DNA of 64,000 nucleotides from positions 2,914,001-2,978,000 of the forward strand of contig OZ242357.1 in the NCBI GenBank assembly GCA_965208815.1, read 5' to 3'. Within the stretch, counting starts at the first letter, position 1, and each line of letters starts with the position of its first letter. The DNA is from Bin55 sp009840545. Lineage in GTDB: Bacteria; Pseudomonadota; Gammaproteobacteria; Pseudomonadales; Azotimanducaceae. The position numbers and the translations under genes were made by a program. Of this stretch, positions 25,172 to 34,447 are shown one piece after another. The notes beneath the pieces are model-generated. The model made no database searches. It was given only the letters and a program-made list of their open reading frames with translations, and was not told the DNA's origin.

Positions 25172-27928
25172 ATGCTTAGCACGCCGCGCCACCGTTGGCT
25201 GGCAGCAGTAATACTGCTTGTGGGTGCTACTGGAACGGCAGTAGCACAGAACGAGGACAGCGATGGAACGCAGCAAGACGAAGAAGGAACTTCCGAAACC
25301 GAGTTTATGATCGTAACGGGTACCCGATTGCCCAGCGGACCCGAAGCCTCTCCAATTTTTGAAATCACACGACCCGAAATCGATGCCCGGGGTCTAACGA
25401 GCGTAGAAGATATTGTTCGCTATTTGCCACAGAACTTTTCTACGATTACAAATGGTGGCAGTCTAGACAACCGATCACCTCGGTTTCAAATCGGCTCTGT
25501 AACAGTCAATCTCCGTGGACTCGGAGAGGGGTCCACTTTGGTTCTAGTGAACGGAAAGCGTCTTGCTGCATCACCTGCCGAGAGAGGCACTTTTACGGAC
25601 ATTTCCACTCTTCCTTTTAGTGCGATCGAGCGCGTAGAAGTAATGACAGACGGTGCTAGTGCCGTCTACGGATCGGACGCAGTTGGTGGGGTAGTCAACT
25701 TTATCTTGAGGAAGAACTACAAGGGGTCCGAGTCCTCCCTGCGCTTCGAGAACAGCAGTTCCGGAGGACACCGCACAGTCTTTGAGCAGACTCTTGGTTA
25801 CTCCTGGGAAACTGGAAACCTGACGGGATCTCTCAATTACAGCGACAACGAACCGGTATTTATGCGCGATGCGGGACTTGACACTGACGGGGACTATCGA
25901 GAACAGGGCGGCAGACTGTATCCCAATACTTTCGGGCAGCCCGGCGTCATACTGAGATTTGGGCTACCCTCTATTGCTCCACCAAACACGACGTACGGAA
26001 TCCTCCCTGAAGGCGACGGCACCACCTTTAGCACGGATGATGTCATCTGGGTCTCGAATGAAGAGGTCGCAACTCAAACTGGAAACTTCAATCTCCTGCC
26101 GAAGGGACTTTCCGCGAACGCGCCTGGGGAGGCAATTCCCGCTTCAGAGCACTTGTCCGCTCACGTAAGCCTAACTCAGGACTTTGGGGAAGAAATAACG
26201 TTGAGCTTGACGGGAACTTTCGCCCTGCAAGAATCCATCCAGGAAGCAGTGGGCGCATCTTTCAGCGGTCCTGTCCCGGCGAGCAACTACTACAACCCAT
26301 TTGGGGAGCCCGTCTATATCGCATATAGCTTTGAACGTGAGATTTCCGATGGGAAACTTGCAGGTTTCGCGAGGACGACCGACCTGGATCGCCTAGGTCT
26401 GAATGCATCTGTTACTTGGGACACACCATTCCAGGGTTGGACGGCTGTGTTCTCGGCAAATTACGGCATAGACAATCCGTACGGAGGCTATCCAGGCTCT
26501 TTTAACTATCGAGGTGCTGCATTTCAAGCAGCACTGGCCAGTAGCGATCCAGCAGAAGCAATCAATCCGTTTGGCGATGGGACCGTGCAGCGAGCCACTC
26601 TCAACGAGTTTTCAGAGTACGCCACTCGAGGATCGCGAGAGGGTAGGCAAAGTGTTCTAGGCGTAAGCGTGTCCGGTTCGCTACTCGAAATCGATGGTGG
26701 ACCAGTCGAGTTGGCAGCAGGAGCTGAAACTAGGACTGATACTCTGGACTTTGATTCGTTCCTACTAAATCCCTTTACGTTCAGAGTCTCCGGTGCACCG
26801 GAAATTGTCCCCGAGTCGCGTAATGTAGCTTTGTTCTTCGAACTATCCGTACCGATTATCGGCGAGTCCAATTCGCGTCCAAATATTCATGGTTTCAGTG
26901 TGTACGCAGCAGGTCGCTACGACAAGTACGACATTGAGGGACCATTCGAAGGAATTCTGGAGCCTAAGAGCGAACGAACATTTGATGACTTCGTGCTCAA
27001 GTTGGGGGCAGTTTACTACCCTGTGGAAAACCTCAAGCTTCGCGCCACATGGGGTCAAGCTTTCTTGGCTGCGACGTTGCCAGAATTGTTTGCACCAGCC
27101 CGCGAATTCACTTTCTTTCGTTTTCTCGACCCACTCAATCCTGTCGAAAATGGTGGACCGTTTGCGTCCGTATTTCCGTTAACGGTATTAGGTGGAAACC
27201 CCGACCTGCAACCACAGACTTCAGATACCACTACTTTGGGTTTTGAGTACAAGTCGATCGATATACCGGGGCTTTCTCTTTCGGGTTCATTCGTTAGAAC
27301 GGAATTCTCCGACATACTCGGGACATTGAACGGCATCTTTGGATGGCCTCCGACGTATGCATTTGAAAACTGGCAGCAATTTCCGGAGTCAGTGAGACGT
27401 GACGAAAATGGTGTCCTGACATACTTGTCGTTGCAATGGGCAAACTTTTCATCCAAGACAAGTGAAGCTTTGGATCTAGGTGCGCACTATTCGTTTGATA
27501 CCAAGTATGGCGAGTTCATGGTAGGAGCTCTCGGGACGTACACACTTTCACTTGAAATTGTGTCAGGTCCCGGGATTGACCCCGTCTCTCAAGAAGGCAC
27601 GAACCAAGGTCCAGTGGATCTCAAAGGCAGCGCTTACCTTGACTGGTCGCGCGACCCTTGGAGCGCGAACATGACGATCAATTATGAAAGCGGCTACACA
27701 AACACAAATGCGGGAGTCGCGAAAACCGATGTGGATGGTTATACGACGATAGACGTACAAGGATCGTATGTACTTCCGGAAACAGACTGGCGATTTTCGG
27801 CCGGAATACAAAATATCTTCGATGCGGACTTCCCTTTCTTCGACAGTTATAGGGGTGTGGATTCCGCGCACGTTGACTTTAGGCGTCGCATTATCTTTGT
27901 CGATGTCGTGAGAGAGTTTTCCTGGTAG
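25172..27928 (+). CDS. TonB-dependent outer-membrane receptor
   Basis: About 918 residues. Signal peptide (WLAAVILLVGATGTAVAQ), an acidic segment, a TonB-box-like EFMIVTGTRLP, then the plug domain (GLTSVEDIVRYLPQNFS, VNLRGLGEGSTLVLVNGKR, IERVEVMTDGASAVYGSDA, GGVVNFILRKNY), then the 22-stranded barrel ending in the aromatic C-terminal residue (REFSW). It imports a ligand using TonB-ExbBD energy. It has the plug type of the Caulobacter/Sphingomonas-like receptors, often for plant- or algal-derived compounds or peptides; the ligand is unknown. The start at 25172 has GGGAGGA upstream. There is no adjacent sigma/anti-sigma or transporter gene. A TTGACA at 25044 could be a -35 box but lacks a good -10. 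Confidence 0.93.
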   Translation: MLSTPRHRWLAAVILLVGATGTAVAQNEDSDGTQQDEEGTSETEFMIVTGTRLPSGPEASPIFEITRPEIDARGLTSVEDIVRYLPQNFSTITNGGSLDNRSPRFQIGSVTVNLRGLGEGSTLVLVNGKRLAASPAERGTFTDISTLPFSAIERVEVMTDGASAVYGSDAVGGVVNFILRKNYKGSESSLRFENSSSGGHRTVFEQTLGYSWETGNLTGSLNYSDNEPVFMRDAGLDTDGDYREQGGRLYPNTFGQPGVILRFGLPSIAPPNTTYGILPEGDGTTFSTDDVIWVSNEEVATQTGNFNLLPKGLSANAPGEAIPASEHLSAHVSLTQDFGEEITLSLTGTFALQESIQEAVGASFSGPVPASNYYNPFGEPVYIAYSFEREISDGKLAGFARTTDLDRLGLNASVTWDTPFQGWTAVFSANYGIDNPYGGYPGSFNYRGAAFQAALASSDPAEAINPFGDGTVQRATLNEFSEYATRGSREGRQSVLGVSVSGSLLEIDGGPVELAAGAETRTDTLDFDSFLLNPFTFRVSGAPEIVPESRNVALFFELSVPIIGESNSRPNIHGFSVYAAGRYDKYDIEGPFEGILEPKSERTFDDFVLKLGAVYYPVENLKLRATWGQAFLAATLPELFAPAREFTFFRFLDPLNPVENGGPFASVFPLTVLGGNPDLQPQTSDTTTLGFEYKSIDIPGLSLSGSFVRTEFSDILGTLNGIFGWPPTYAFENWQQFPESVRRDENGVLTYLSLQWANFSSKTSEALDLGAHYSFDTKYGEFMVGALGTYTLSLEIVSGPGIDPVSQEGTNQGPVDLKGSAYLDWSRDPWSANMTINYESGYTNTNAGVAKTDVDGYTTIDVQGSYVLPETDWRFSAGIQNIFDADFPFFDSYRGVDSAHVDFRRRIIFVDVVREFSW

Positions 27929-27970
27929 ACGTTGTCTTGGTCGTAACTTGCTAAGTTGCCCAGAGTGTGA

Positions 27971-28312
27971 AGCCTAAGTAAACAACGAGGGCTTTCTTCC
28001 GAAGTCCTTCGTGCTCGTTCAGCAGGTGGAGGTGGAGTTCACCCCACCTGCCGATATGTTGAACTCGTCTGGGTTTTGGAACGGTCCCATTGCTTTTCAC
28101 GTGATGAAATTGCGACGACTGTGGAAGAACTCGTAGGAACTCAAGGTCTTGTGTTCGAGGAGGCTGACGACGTAGCAATATCTGCATATCGCTTTCGATC
28201 AGCAGGTGTGGGATTCTCCGATCTAATGATATCGGCCGCTGCTGAGATATTCGCAGCTAATCCGGTTTACACCTTTGACCAGAAGGCTGGACAGCTTGAC
28301 GGTATGTTGTAG
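27971..28312 (+). pseudogene. VapC-like PIN-domain toxin remnant
   Basis: Translating without a start codon gives a continuous frame whose second half reads as a PIN-domain toxin: YVELVWVLERSHCFSRDEI, then EELVGTQGL, then GFSDLMISAAAE (the acidic F-x-D-x-x-I-A-A motif), and the C-terminal VYTFDQKAGQL. In VapC these come after an N-terminal LDTNVLVR metal-binding strand, which is missing here; the frame is closed by a stop at 27968, and no antitoxin gene is nearby. The only ATG, at 28076, would start after two of the conserved strands. I read it as a decayed toxin gene with lost RNase activity. Confidence 0.65.
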
Positions 28313-28333
28313 TTGTAGTGCGACTTGAAAAGA

Positions 28334-29308
28334 CTACGATTTGACTCTCATCAACACAACCATGAACTTCTGTTCTGCATCGGTCCAAGTCTGATCCACC
28401 ACGAATCCTGCGCCTACCGCGAGATCTTCAACTTCGTCTCGACTGTATTTGTAGGAGCGCTCCGTGCAAATGCTCTCACCTTGCCTGAAATGGAACGTCT
28501 CCTCTCCAATCTTCACTTCGTGTTCGTGAATACAAACGAGGTGCATTTCCAAGCATCCTTCATCTTCGATGTAATTCGCTCTGTGATCAAACAGGTCAAG
28601 TCGAAAACTCGTCCCTAAACGAGCATTCAAGTGCTGCAAAATGTTCTTGTTGAACCTTGCCGTGACTCCTCGAGAATCGTTGTAGGCAGGTTCCACAATC
28701 GATGCTGGCTTGCGGGTATCGACACCCAAGACTAAAGATCCTCCTGCTCCTACAACTCGAGCTATGTTCCCAACGAATTCGCATGCTTCATTGCGTGAGA
28801 AGTTGCCGATGCTAGAACCCGGGAAAAACGCCACTTTTTCTTTGCCGTTCATTGCGGACGGAAGTTCAAACGCATTCGTGAAATCAGCACAAATGGGATA
28901 CACGGACATTTCCTTGTATTCATCGTGGATGCTGCTAGCCAGTTCCAACAGTGGATCCGAAGAAATGTCCACCGGTACATAAGCAGATGGCTGAATTGCA
29001 TCGAGAAGAATACGGGATTTGCTTCCGCTGCCAACTCCGTATTCGAGCAGCCAAGATCCTTTCTTGAGAGCACGTGCGAAGTCATCTCTACGTTCCTGCA
29101 GGATACCGATCTCGGTGCGAGTTAGGTAGTACTCGGGCAGCGTTGTGATTTCGTCAAAGAGCAACGACCCCTGTTCGTCGTAGAAGTACTTTGGCGGAAG
29201 CGTTTTTTGTCGTCTACTTAGGCCAGCGCTCACTTCTTCTTGGATCCGTGGTGCGGCGGGCTTTAAGTCGTAAAACTCGAAGCCAGAGTGAGGAACCTCA
29301 GTCGACAT
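28334..29308 (-). CDS. egtD: L-histidine N-alpha-methyltransferase EgtD
   Basis: A 324-residue SAM-dependent methyltransferase of the EgtD family. Seen: LPPKYFYDEQGSLLFDEITT followed by YYLTRTE, the SAM-site LEYGVGSGSKSRILL, and VAFFPGSSIGNF. It trimethylates histidine to hercynine, the first step of ergothioneine synthesis. It overlaps egtB by 11 bases, downstream on the same strand, so the two-step pathway is one transcript. Residues near the C-terminus (LGVDTRK, FRQGESICTERSYKYS) match the histidine-binding part of the family. Confidence 0.95.
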   Translation of the reverse strand: MSTEVPHSGFEFYDLKPAAPRIQEEVSAGLSRRQKTLPPKYFYDEQGSLLFDEITTLPEYYLTRTEIGILQERRDDFARALKKGSWLLEYGVGSGSKSRILLDAIQPSAYVPVDISSDPLLELASSIHDEYKEMSVYPICADFTNAFELPSAMNGKEKVAFFPGSSIGNFSRNEACEFVGNIARVVGAGGSLVLGVDTRKPASIVEPAYNDSRGVTARFNKNILQHLNARLGTSFRLDLFDHRANYIEDEGCLEMHLVCIHEHEVKIGEETFHFRQGESICTERSYKYSRDEVEDLAVGAGFVVDQTWTDAEQKFMVVLMRVKS

Positions 29309-30572
29309 CGCGAGCTAATCGAATCCCTGTGAACTGCCAACGGTCATGAGCATAGAAGAAGTTGCGATACGTGGTGCGGATGTGCCCTGGAGGCGTTGCG
29401 ACAGAACCACCCCGCAGCACAAATTGATTTGCCATGAATTTGCCGTTGTACTCGCCTAGTGCACCCTTCAATGGAGCGTATCCCGGGTAGGGCGAATAGC
29501 TGGAAGAAGTCCATTCCCAGCAATCACCAATCAATTGTTTCAGTTGGTCACCTTCAGATGCTGGCTGTGGATGAAGCTCGGTGTTGGGTGTGCTAGAAGA
29601 AAAAATTATTTCGCGTTGTGACTCGGTGGCATGTTCCCACTCAAATTCCGTAGCTAGTCGTGATCCGGCCCATCGCGCAAAAGCATCCGCTTCATAGAAA
29701 CTAATGTGTGTAACAGGATGGGCAAAGTCGAGTTCCCGTTCCCCCGAGAGCGTGTATTCGATCCGGTCATCTTGTTCCCCAGACCAATATTCGGGCAGGG
29801 ACCATCCGCGCTGCGTTTTCTCGAGCCAGCCGTCAGCGAGCCATAGCCTTGGATCATCATAGCCTCCATCACGAATGAAATCCTCGAATTCACCGTTGGT
29901 GATCAACCGATTACTCAGTGAGTATGGGGCGAGATAAACTCGGTGCTTGGGAGTCTCGTTGTCAAAACAAAAACTATGCCCGTCTACTTCTATACCAACA
30001 CTGGCCATACCTCCATCAAACGACGAGTACGCCAGGCGATCGACGGAAACATCGTTTGACTTTGGAGTGGCACCGTTGTACGACGGACGTAACGGATTCT
30101 TCCCAAGAATGTACTTGAAGTCGGTAACCATCAATTCTTGGTGCTGCTGTTCATGATTCAAGCCCAAGATCACTCGGTTTCGAATCTCCGTTCCAATGTC
30201 GCCTTCGAGTAGGGAATTCATCGCTTGATCGACGTGTTCTCTGTACTCGTAAACCTCCTTGACCAACGGTCGAGTCAGGTTTCCTCGTTCAGGGCGGGGA
30301 AAGTAATTGCCAATCGTGTCGTAGTAGGAATTGAAGAGATAGTTAAAACTGGTGTTGTATACGCGATAGTTGGGAACGAACTCTTGAAGGATGAAAGCTT
30401 CGAACAACCATGTCGTATGTGCCAGATGCCACTTGATTGGACTTACTTCGGGAATGGGCTGGACACAATAGTCTTCAGTCTCCAGCGGAGCACACAGTCT
30501 CTCGCTACGTTGGCGTACCGTGCGATAAGAAGATCTAAGATCTCCTGTTGTCTGGAAGTTGCTGTCGTTCAC
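29298..30572 (-). CDS. egtB: Ergothioneine biosynthesis sulfoxide synthase EgtB
   Basis: A 424-residue protein with an N-terminal DinB-like four-helix domain and a C-terminal formylglycine-generating-enzyme (FGE-sulfatase) fold. Iron ligands are visible: H in KWHLAHTTWLFE and the paired histidines in NHEQQHQELM. The C-terminal domain carries GDCWEWTSSSYSPYPGY and FVLRGGSVATPPGHIR. It joins hercynine to a thiol donor in an oxygen-dependent reaction. A GTG start is used, with no obvious Shine-Dalgarno. No separate EgtE lyase or EgtC is in the window, so the final C-S cleavage must be encoded elsewhere or be done by another PLP enzyme. Confidence 0.95.
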   Translation of the reverse strand: MNDSNFQTTGDLRSSYRTVRQRSERLCAPLETEDYCVQPIPEVSPIKWHLAHTTWLFEAFILQEFVPNYRVYNTSFNYLFNSYYDTIGNYFPRPERGNLTRPLVKEVYEYREHVDQAMNSLLEGDIGTEIRNRVILGLNHEQQHQELMVTDFKYILGKNPLRPSYNGATPKSNDVSVDRLAYSSFDGGMASVGIEVDGHSFCFDNETPKHRVYLAPYSLSNRLITNGEFEDFIRDGGYDDPRLWLADGWLEKTQRGWSLPEYWSGEQDDRIEYTLSGERELDFAHPVTHISFYEADAFARWAGSRLATEFEWEHATESQREIIFSSSTPNTELHPQPASEGDQLKQLIGDCWEWTSSSYSPYPGYAPLKGALGEYNGKFMANQFVLRGGSVATPPGHIRTTYRNFFYAHDRWQFTGIRLARDVD

Positions 30573-30784
30573 TGATTTCTACGACTTGGCTTGTATTGCT
30601 GATGCCGAAGCCGATAAGACTTAGTCCCACATGTCTTACGTTTCGCGCTTATTATCCCCTCTTGGAGATTTTCGAGCTGAATCCGCGCGTTGCGGTCTCG
30701 CAAATTCGAAGGAAAAACGGAACAAAACTGCTAGGCCTGACGACTATAGGGCATGATTTGGACACAAGCAAAGCATCATAGGCT

Positions 30785-32179
30785 ATGAATTCAAAGAATG
30801 AATTGGATCACAGCCTGTTGTCGCGCTTCTACAGAAATCGCGAATTCGAAGCTCTTGCGGAATTCGTACGACGGCACAGAAATTGGGCGATACGGCGGGC
30901 TGCGCAGTTCTCCCCTACGGATGCCGAGGACATCGTGCAGATTTCGATCTTACGACTTATTGCGAGCGATTGTGGTGAAGACCCAATACAGAATCCACTC
31001 GGTTGGTGGAACAAGATCATTGCTGGCGCAGGAGTCGACCATCTGAGATCACGGGAACGACGCAAAAGCAGAGAAGATGCGGCTATTGAACTGGCCGATC
31101 GTAATTCGTACGACCGATTTGGACCTGAAGAGGATATAGCTCGAGAACAGCTACTTGACGTCATACAAACTGAGATGGACGGAATGGGCGATAAGGTGCG
31201 ACGACCCCTCGTGTTGCGGTTCCTCAAAAACCGAAGCTACACCGAAATCTCCCGGTTGCTGGGAATTCCAATTGGAACAGTGTCTTCACGAATTCACCGA
31301 GGCTTGAATCATCTCAAGAATGTACTGACCGAAAGAGGTTACTTGTATCCGAAGTCTGCGAATCCACTTCTTTCACCAATAGAGAGGAAATTTAGCGTGA
31401 AACAATCAAGGCAAGAAATCGTGGACCAAAACCGACTGTTCGCAAGCAAGTGGGATGGTCTTTGGATGGTCGGAGGCCGCAGTTTGGGAAGAGTTAGTTC
31501 TCGTGTCGACATGAATGGGAATGTCATGTTGAAGTGGCGAGAAGACACCCCGATGAAGGGTTCCACATGTCCTCAGGAATTTCCTGAACAGGCCAAAGAC
31601 AGGTGGTGGGAAGAAAAAGAAATTGTGTTGTCCGACTCCAGATCGTTCTGTTGGTCCGCACTTAGATTCCGAGAAGGCGCAATTGGGCGTGCATCTCGTC
31701 GATTCGGCAACACAGTCGATTCCAAGTCAGAGTTTGTGACCGAGATTTCACCCCTGAACGATGTTGAGATGAAGATTCAATCAAGCTTCAAAGAAGATTA
31801 CATTGTCGAAGCACAGGGAGAAGGACCAATAGTCATTAACTCATTTCTACCATTAGTTTTAGGTGAAGCGAATCACGATGGCGTCAATTCGTGGCCGCTA
31901 CGATTCCTTGGTGAATGGCAGGAAGACGAAAATGATTTTCGCTCTACTACTTGGGTGTCCTTGGCCGCAAAGGCAAAGTATTTGGGCAAGATCGGTCAGC
32001 CCATGAATCAAGGACACTTGTATGAGTTCGTAAACATGCAAGATGAACCTGGTCAGCGTGTATCACATTGGGAGACCAAGGACTCCGAGATTTCAGGAAC
32101 CTTTTGGGAGGCCGAAGGCTGGATCTACACAAAAGAAGAGAAAATTGCGCGAGCGATGGTTGCATCTACTCCGCAATGA
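30785..32179 (+). CDS. ECF sigma factor with large C-terminal extension
   Basis: A 464-residue protein whose first ~185 residues are an ECF sigma-70 factor: sigma-2 with DAEDIVQISILRLI and WNKIIAGAGVDHLRSRERR, then sigma-4 with RPLVLRFLKNRSYTEISRLL and the helix-turn-helix GIPIGTVSSRIHRGLNHL. A normal ECF factor ends here. About 270 more residues follow, beta-rich, with many tryptophans (WDGLWMVGG, WREDT, WWEEKE, FWEAEGWIYT) and no transmembrane helix or known family. It may sense a ligand or act as built-in anti-sigma control. No anti-sigma gene is adjacent. It is divergent from egtB. Confidence 0.85.
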   Translation: MNSKNELDHSLLSRFYRNREFEALAEFVRRHRNWAIRRAAQFSPTDAEDIVQISILRLIASDCGEDPIQNPLGWWNKIIAGAGVDHLRSRERRKSREDAAIELADRNSYDRFGPEEDIAREQLLDVIQTEMDGMGDKVRRPLVLRFLKNRSYTEISRLLGIPIGTVSSRIHRGLNHLKNVLTERGYLYPKSANPLLSPIERKFSVKQSRQEIVDQNRLFASKWDGLWMVGGRSLGRVSSRVDMNGNVMLKWREDTPMKGSTCPQEFPEQAKDRWWEEKEIVLSDSRSFCWSALRFREGAIGRASRRFGNTVDSKSEFVTEISPLNDVEMKIQSSFKEDYIVEAQGEGPIVINSFLPLVLGEANHDGVNSWPLRFLGEWQEDENDFRSTTWVSLAAKAKYLGKIGQPMNQGHLYEFVNMQDEPGQRVSHWETKDSEISGTFWEAEGWIYTKEEKIARAMVASTPQ

Positions 32180-32227
32180 TCTTAAAACTCGACCGGCTTT
32201 CGAAGAGTTCCTAGCCTACGGTGCAGG

Positions 32228-32890
32228 CTATGAGGATGAATCCTGTCGCTCCTTTGATGAACTGGCAAAGTATCGAAAGATTCGTGCAAGCTGAGTGAGT
32301 TCATGGGGCCGTTTGATGTAGCCAATGCATGACCCTTCAGGAGAAAAGACAACGATGTGTCCTTGATGGTCGACTAAATAATCCAACGCGGAAGTGTTCG
32401 CTTCCATTCGTTCGTAACCAACACCCACAGTATCCGCAAACTGTCTAATTGCGGCTTCGGAACCCGTCAAACCAATGAAGTTAGGAGAGAAATGAGAAAC
32501 GAACTCACCCACAGTCTCTACGTCGTCCCGGGCTGGATCAACGCTGACAAACATTCCTTGAAAGCTTGCGAAGACCTCAGGGGAAATGGTCTCGCTCAGT
32601 CTCTGCTCAGTCTGTTTGAGCAGAGACATTGTTTCACCGCAGAAGTTTGGACAGTGTGTAAACCCAAAGAACGCATAAGTCCACTTGCCCTCAAGGTTCG
32701 AAGGTCCAAAAGGGGCGCCAGTGTGGTCCACCAATTCGAGCTCTTCGATCTGCTTCGGTTCCAATGGTGCAAATCCTAGGGCTTTTAGTTCTTTCGGTGA
32801 TAGATGGTCATCTCCCGTATGAACGGCATACCAGAAGGTTCCGCCTAACACAAGGATGATGCCTGCAAAAACAGCGATTCGGATCTTCAT
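32228..32890 (-). CDS. SCO family copper chaperone
   Basis: A 220-residue SCO1/SenC protein: N-terminal membrane anchor (IAVFAGIILVLGGTFWYAV), thioredoxin fold with the CPNFC metal-binding cysteines in GFTHCPNFCGETMSLL, and a histidine ligand in VDHQGHIVVF. It delivers copper to the Cu-A site of cytochrome c oxidase in the periplasm. It is the last gene of the purE operon, 3 bases after the SURF1 gene, with AGAAGGA before its ATG. The oxidase structural genes are not in the window. Confidence 0.93.
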   Translation of the reverse strand: MKIRIAVFAGIILVLGGTFWYAVHTGDDHLSPKELKALGFAPLEPKQIEELELVDHTGAPFGPSNLEGKWTYAFFGFTHCPNFCGETMSLLKQTEQRLSETISPEVFASFQGMFVSVDPARDDVETVGEFVSHFSPNFIGLTGSEAAIRQFADTVGVGYERMEANTSALDYLVDHQGHIVVFSPEGSCIGYIKRPHELTQLARIFRYFASSSKERQDSSS

Positions 32891-32893
32891 AAA

Positions 32894-33619
32894 CTACGAT
32901 CCTTCTTCGGTCCGACGCAACCCGAAATACCAATAACCAAGAACGATCAGAATACCAATCATGAGCCACTGAACCGCATAACTCCAGTGCGTACTAGCCC
33001 CTTGCTCAAACGACAAGTGAATTGGAACCAACACGCCTTCGCTTTCGGGCAACAGGCGAATTTCGTCCTCATGCGAACCAATGACTCTCGCCATTTCTTT
33101 CACGTTCAGACGGTTAACACGTCTAGGCCACACATCCGCATCATAACCGGCCGTAGACCTTTGACGTAGACTCGGCCATACAACACCAGAAATCTCGACT
33201 AGCTCTTGGGGAGTTTCAACTTCAGGCGTGTGAAACCAAGATCCCTGTACGGACACCCATCCCCGGTTGACCAAGAACACACCAGCATCTGTGTCGAAGG
33301 GAGTAATAATCCAAAAACCAGGTTGTCCGAAGTGTCTCTGATAAGCGACTATGAATGTGCGGTTCTCATCGAACTGTCCTAGCAGATCAATTTTTCGGTA
33401 ATAAGTTTCGCCGTCTACGAACTCGTCTGCTTCTATCGCAGGCATATCGAGGCAATCTACGTAGACATCTCGAAGCTCGGACTTCTCAAGGCCACGTGTC
33501 ACTTGCCAAGTACTGAGCCCAAGGGTGGTCAGTGCCGCAACTATAACCTGAATCGCCAATATCCAACCGCCTCGAGGACGCAAGGAAGCAATCGAGAGAT
33601 TTTCTTTTCTGCCGTTCAT
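32894..33619 (-). CDS. SURF1 family cytochrome oxidase assembly protein
   Basis: A 241-residue protein with two transmembrane helices at its ends (WILAIQVIVAALTTLGLSTWQ and the C-terminal QWLMIGILIVLGYWYFGLRR) enclosing a periplasmic domain with FLVNRGWVS and the WPRRVNRLNVKEM block, typical of SURF1. It assists haem-a insertion into the terminal oxidase. It lies between aroE and the SCO gene in the same direction with 21 bases upstream spacing; the pairing with SCO supports one function in oxidase maturation. Confidence 0.93.
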   Translation of the reverse strand: MNGRKENLSIASLRPRGGWILAIQVIVAALTTLGLSTWQVTRGLEKSELRDVYVDCLDMPAIEADEFVDGETYYRKIDLLGQFDENRTFIVAYQRHFGQPGFWIITPFDTDAGVFLVNRGWVSVQGSWFHTPEVETPQELVEISGVVWPSLRQRSTAGYDADVWPRRVNRLNVKEMARVIGSHEDEIRLLPESEGVLVPIHLSFEQGASTHWSYAVQWLMIGILIVLGYWYFGLRRTEEGS

Positions 33620-33640
33620 TTAGAAACTAGATTCTCTTCC

Positions 33641-34447
33641 TCAAGATCGTAATCGACTCAGGACATTCGAAGCAACTTCGTTTTCAAGTTCCACGTTGCG
33701 CCACAAACTAAAGGCTTCGGCGGCCTGGAAGACCAACATGCCAAGTCCATCGGAAACTGCACGAGCATCATTTTGCTGAGAAGCGACCACAAATCCCGTC
33801 AGTCCGTTCGATTGATAGCTCAAGTCGTAGCACCATGATTTGCTTGTAATTGCTAGGTCGAATTGAAGGCTTTCGCCATGGAGAAATGCTGAAGTCGCAT
33901 TGATAACAATGTCCCATGACCCACCCGCTTCGCTCAAAGGCAACATAGATAAGTCTGGAAACCGTTCTTTTAGATTTGAGAGTTTGGATTCAGTTCGATT
34001 TGCAACTGTAACAAGACACCCTTCTCTCAAAAGAGGACCCAAAACTCCACTCGCAGCTCCGCCAGCGCCAAGGACGAGTACTCGAGCTCCTTGCTTCAGC
34101 CAACCTAGTCGGTCAAGATCTCTCTTAAGACCCAAGCCATCCGTGTTGTAGCCAGTTGTCTCTCCGTCTCGGTACACAATCGTATTGACCGCACCGGATT
34201 CCCGAGCCAGTACGTCAACTCTATCCACCCAGCGAAACGCATCATTCTTGAATGGCGCGGTGACGCTCAATCCTAGTCCACCCCTCCGAAAAAAGCTGCT
34301 GGCCGATGTGTCGAACTCATCGGGAGGCGAGTGCAGTTTGGAAAACTCGAGCTCTTGCCCTGTATGTTGGGCGAACAATGTATGAATCTCTGGCGACAAA
34401 CTGTGAGCAACAGGATTTCCGATCACGGCATAACGATCACGGCTCAT
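33641..34447 (-). CDS. aroE: Shikimate 5-dehydrogenase
   Basis: A 268-residue shikimate dehydrogenase (3-dehydroshikimate to shikimate with NADPH). Seen: VIGNPVAHSLSPEIH (substrate site serines), SVTAPFKNDA with the catalytic lysine, NTDGLGLKRDL with the catalytic aspartate, the Rossmann loop LGAGGAASGVL, the NRTESKL cofactor-binding segment, and DGLGMLVFQAAEAF at the C-terminus. The start overlaps the stop of tsaC by 4 bases (ATGA), giving translational coupling. The tsaC-aroE neighbourhood is common in Gammaproteobacteria. Confidence 0.95.
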   Translation of the reverse strand: MSRDRYAVIGNPVAHSLSPEIHTLFAQHTGQELEFSKLHSPPDEFDTSASSFFRRGGLGLSVTAPFKNDAFRWVDRVDVLARESGAVNTIVYRDGETTGYNTDGLGLKRDLDRLGWLKQGARVLVLGAGGAASGVLGPLLREGCLVTVANRTESKLSNLKERFPDLSMLPLSEAGGSWDIVINATSAFLHGESLQFDLAITSKSWCYDLSYQSNGLTGFVVASQQNDARAVSDGLGMLVFQAAEAFSLWRNVELENEVASNVLSRLRS

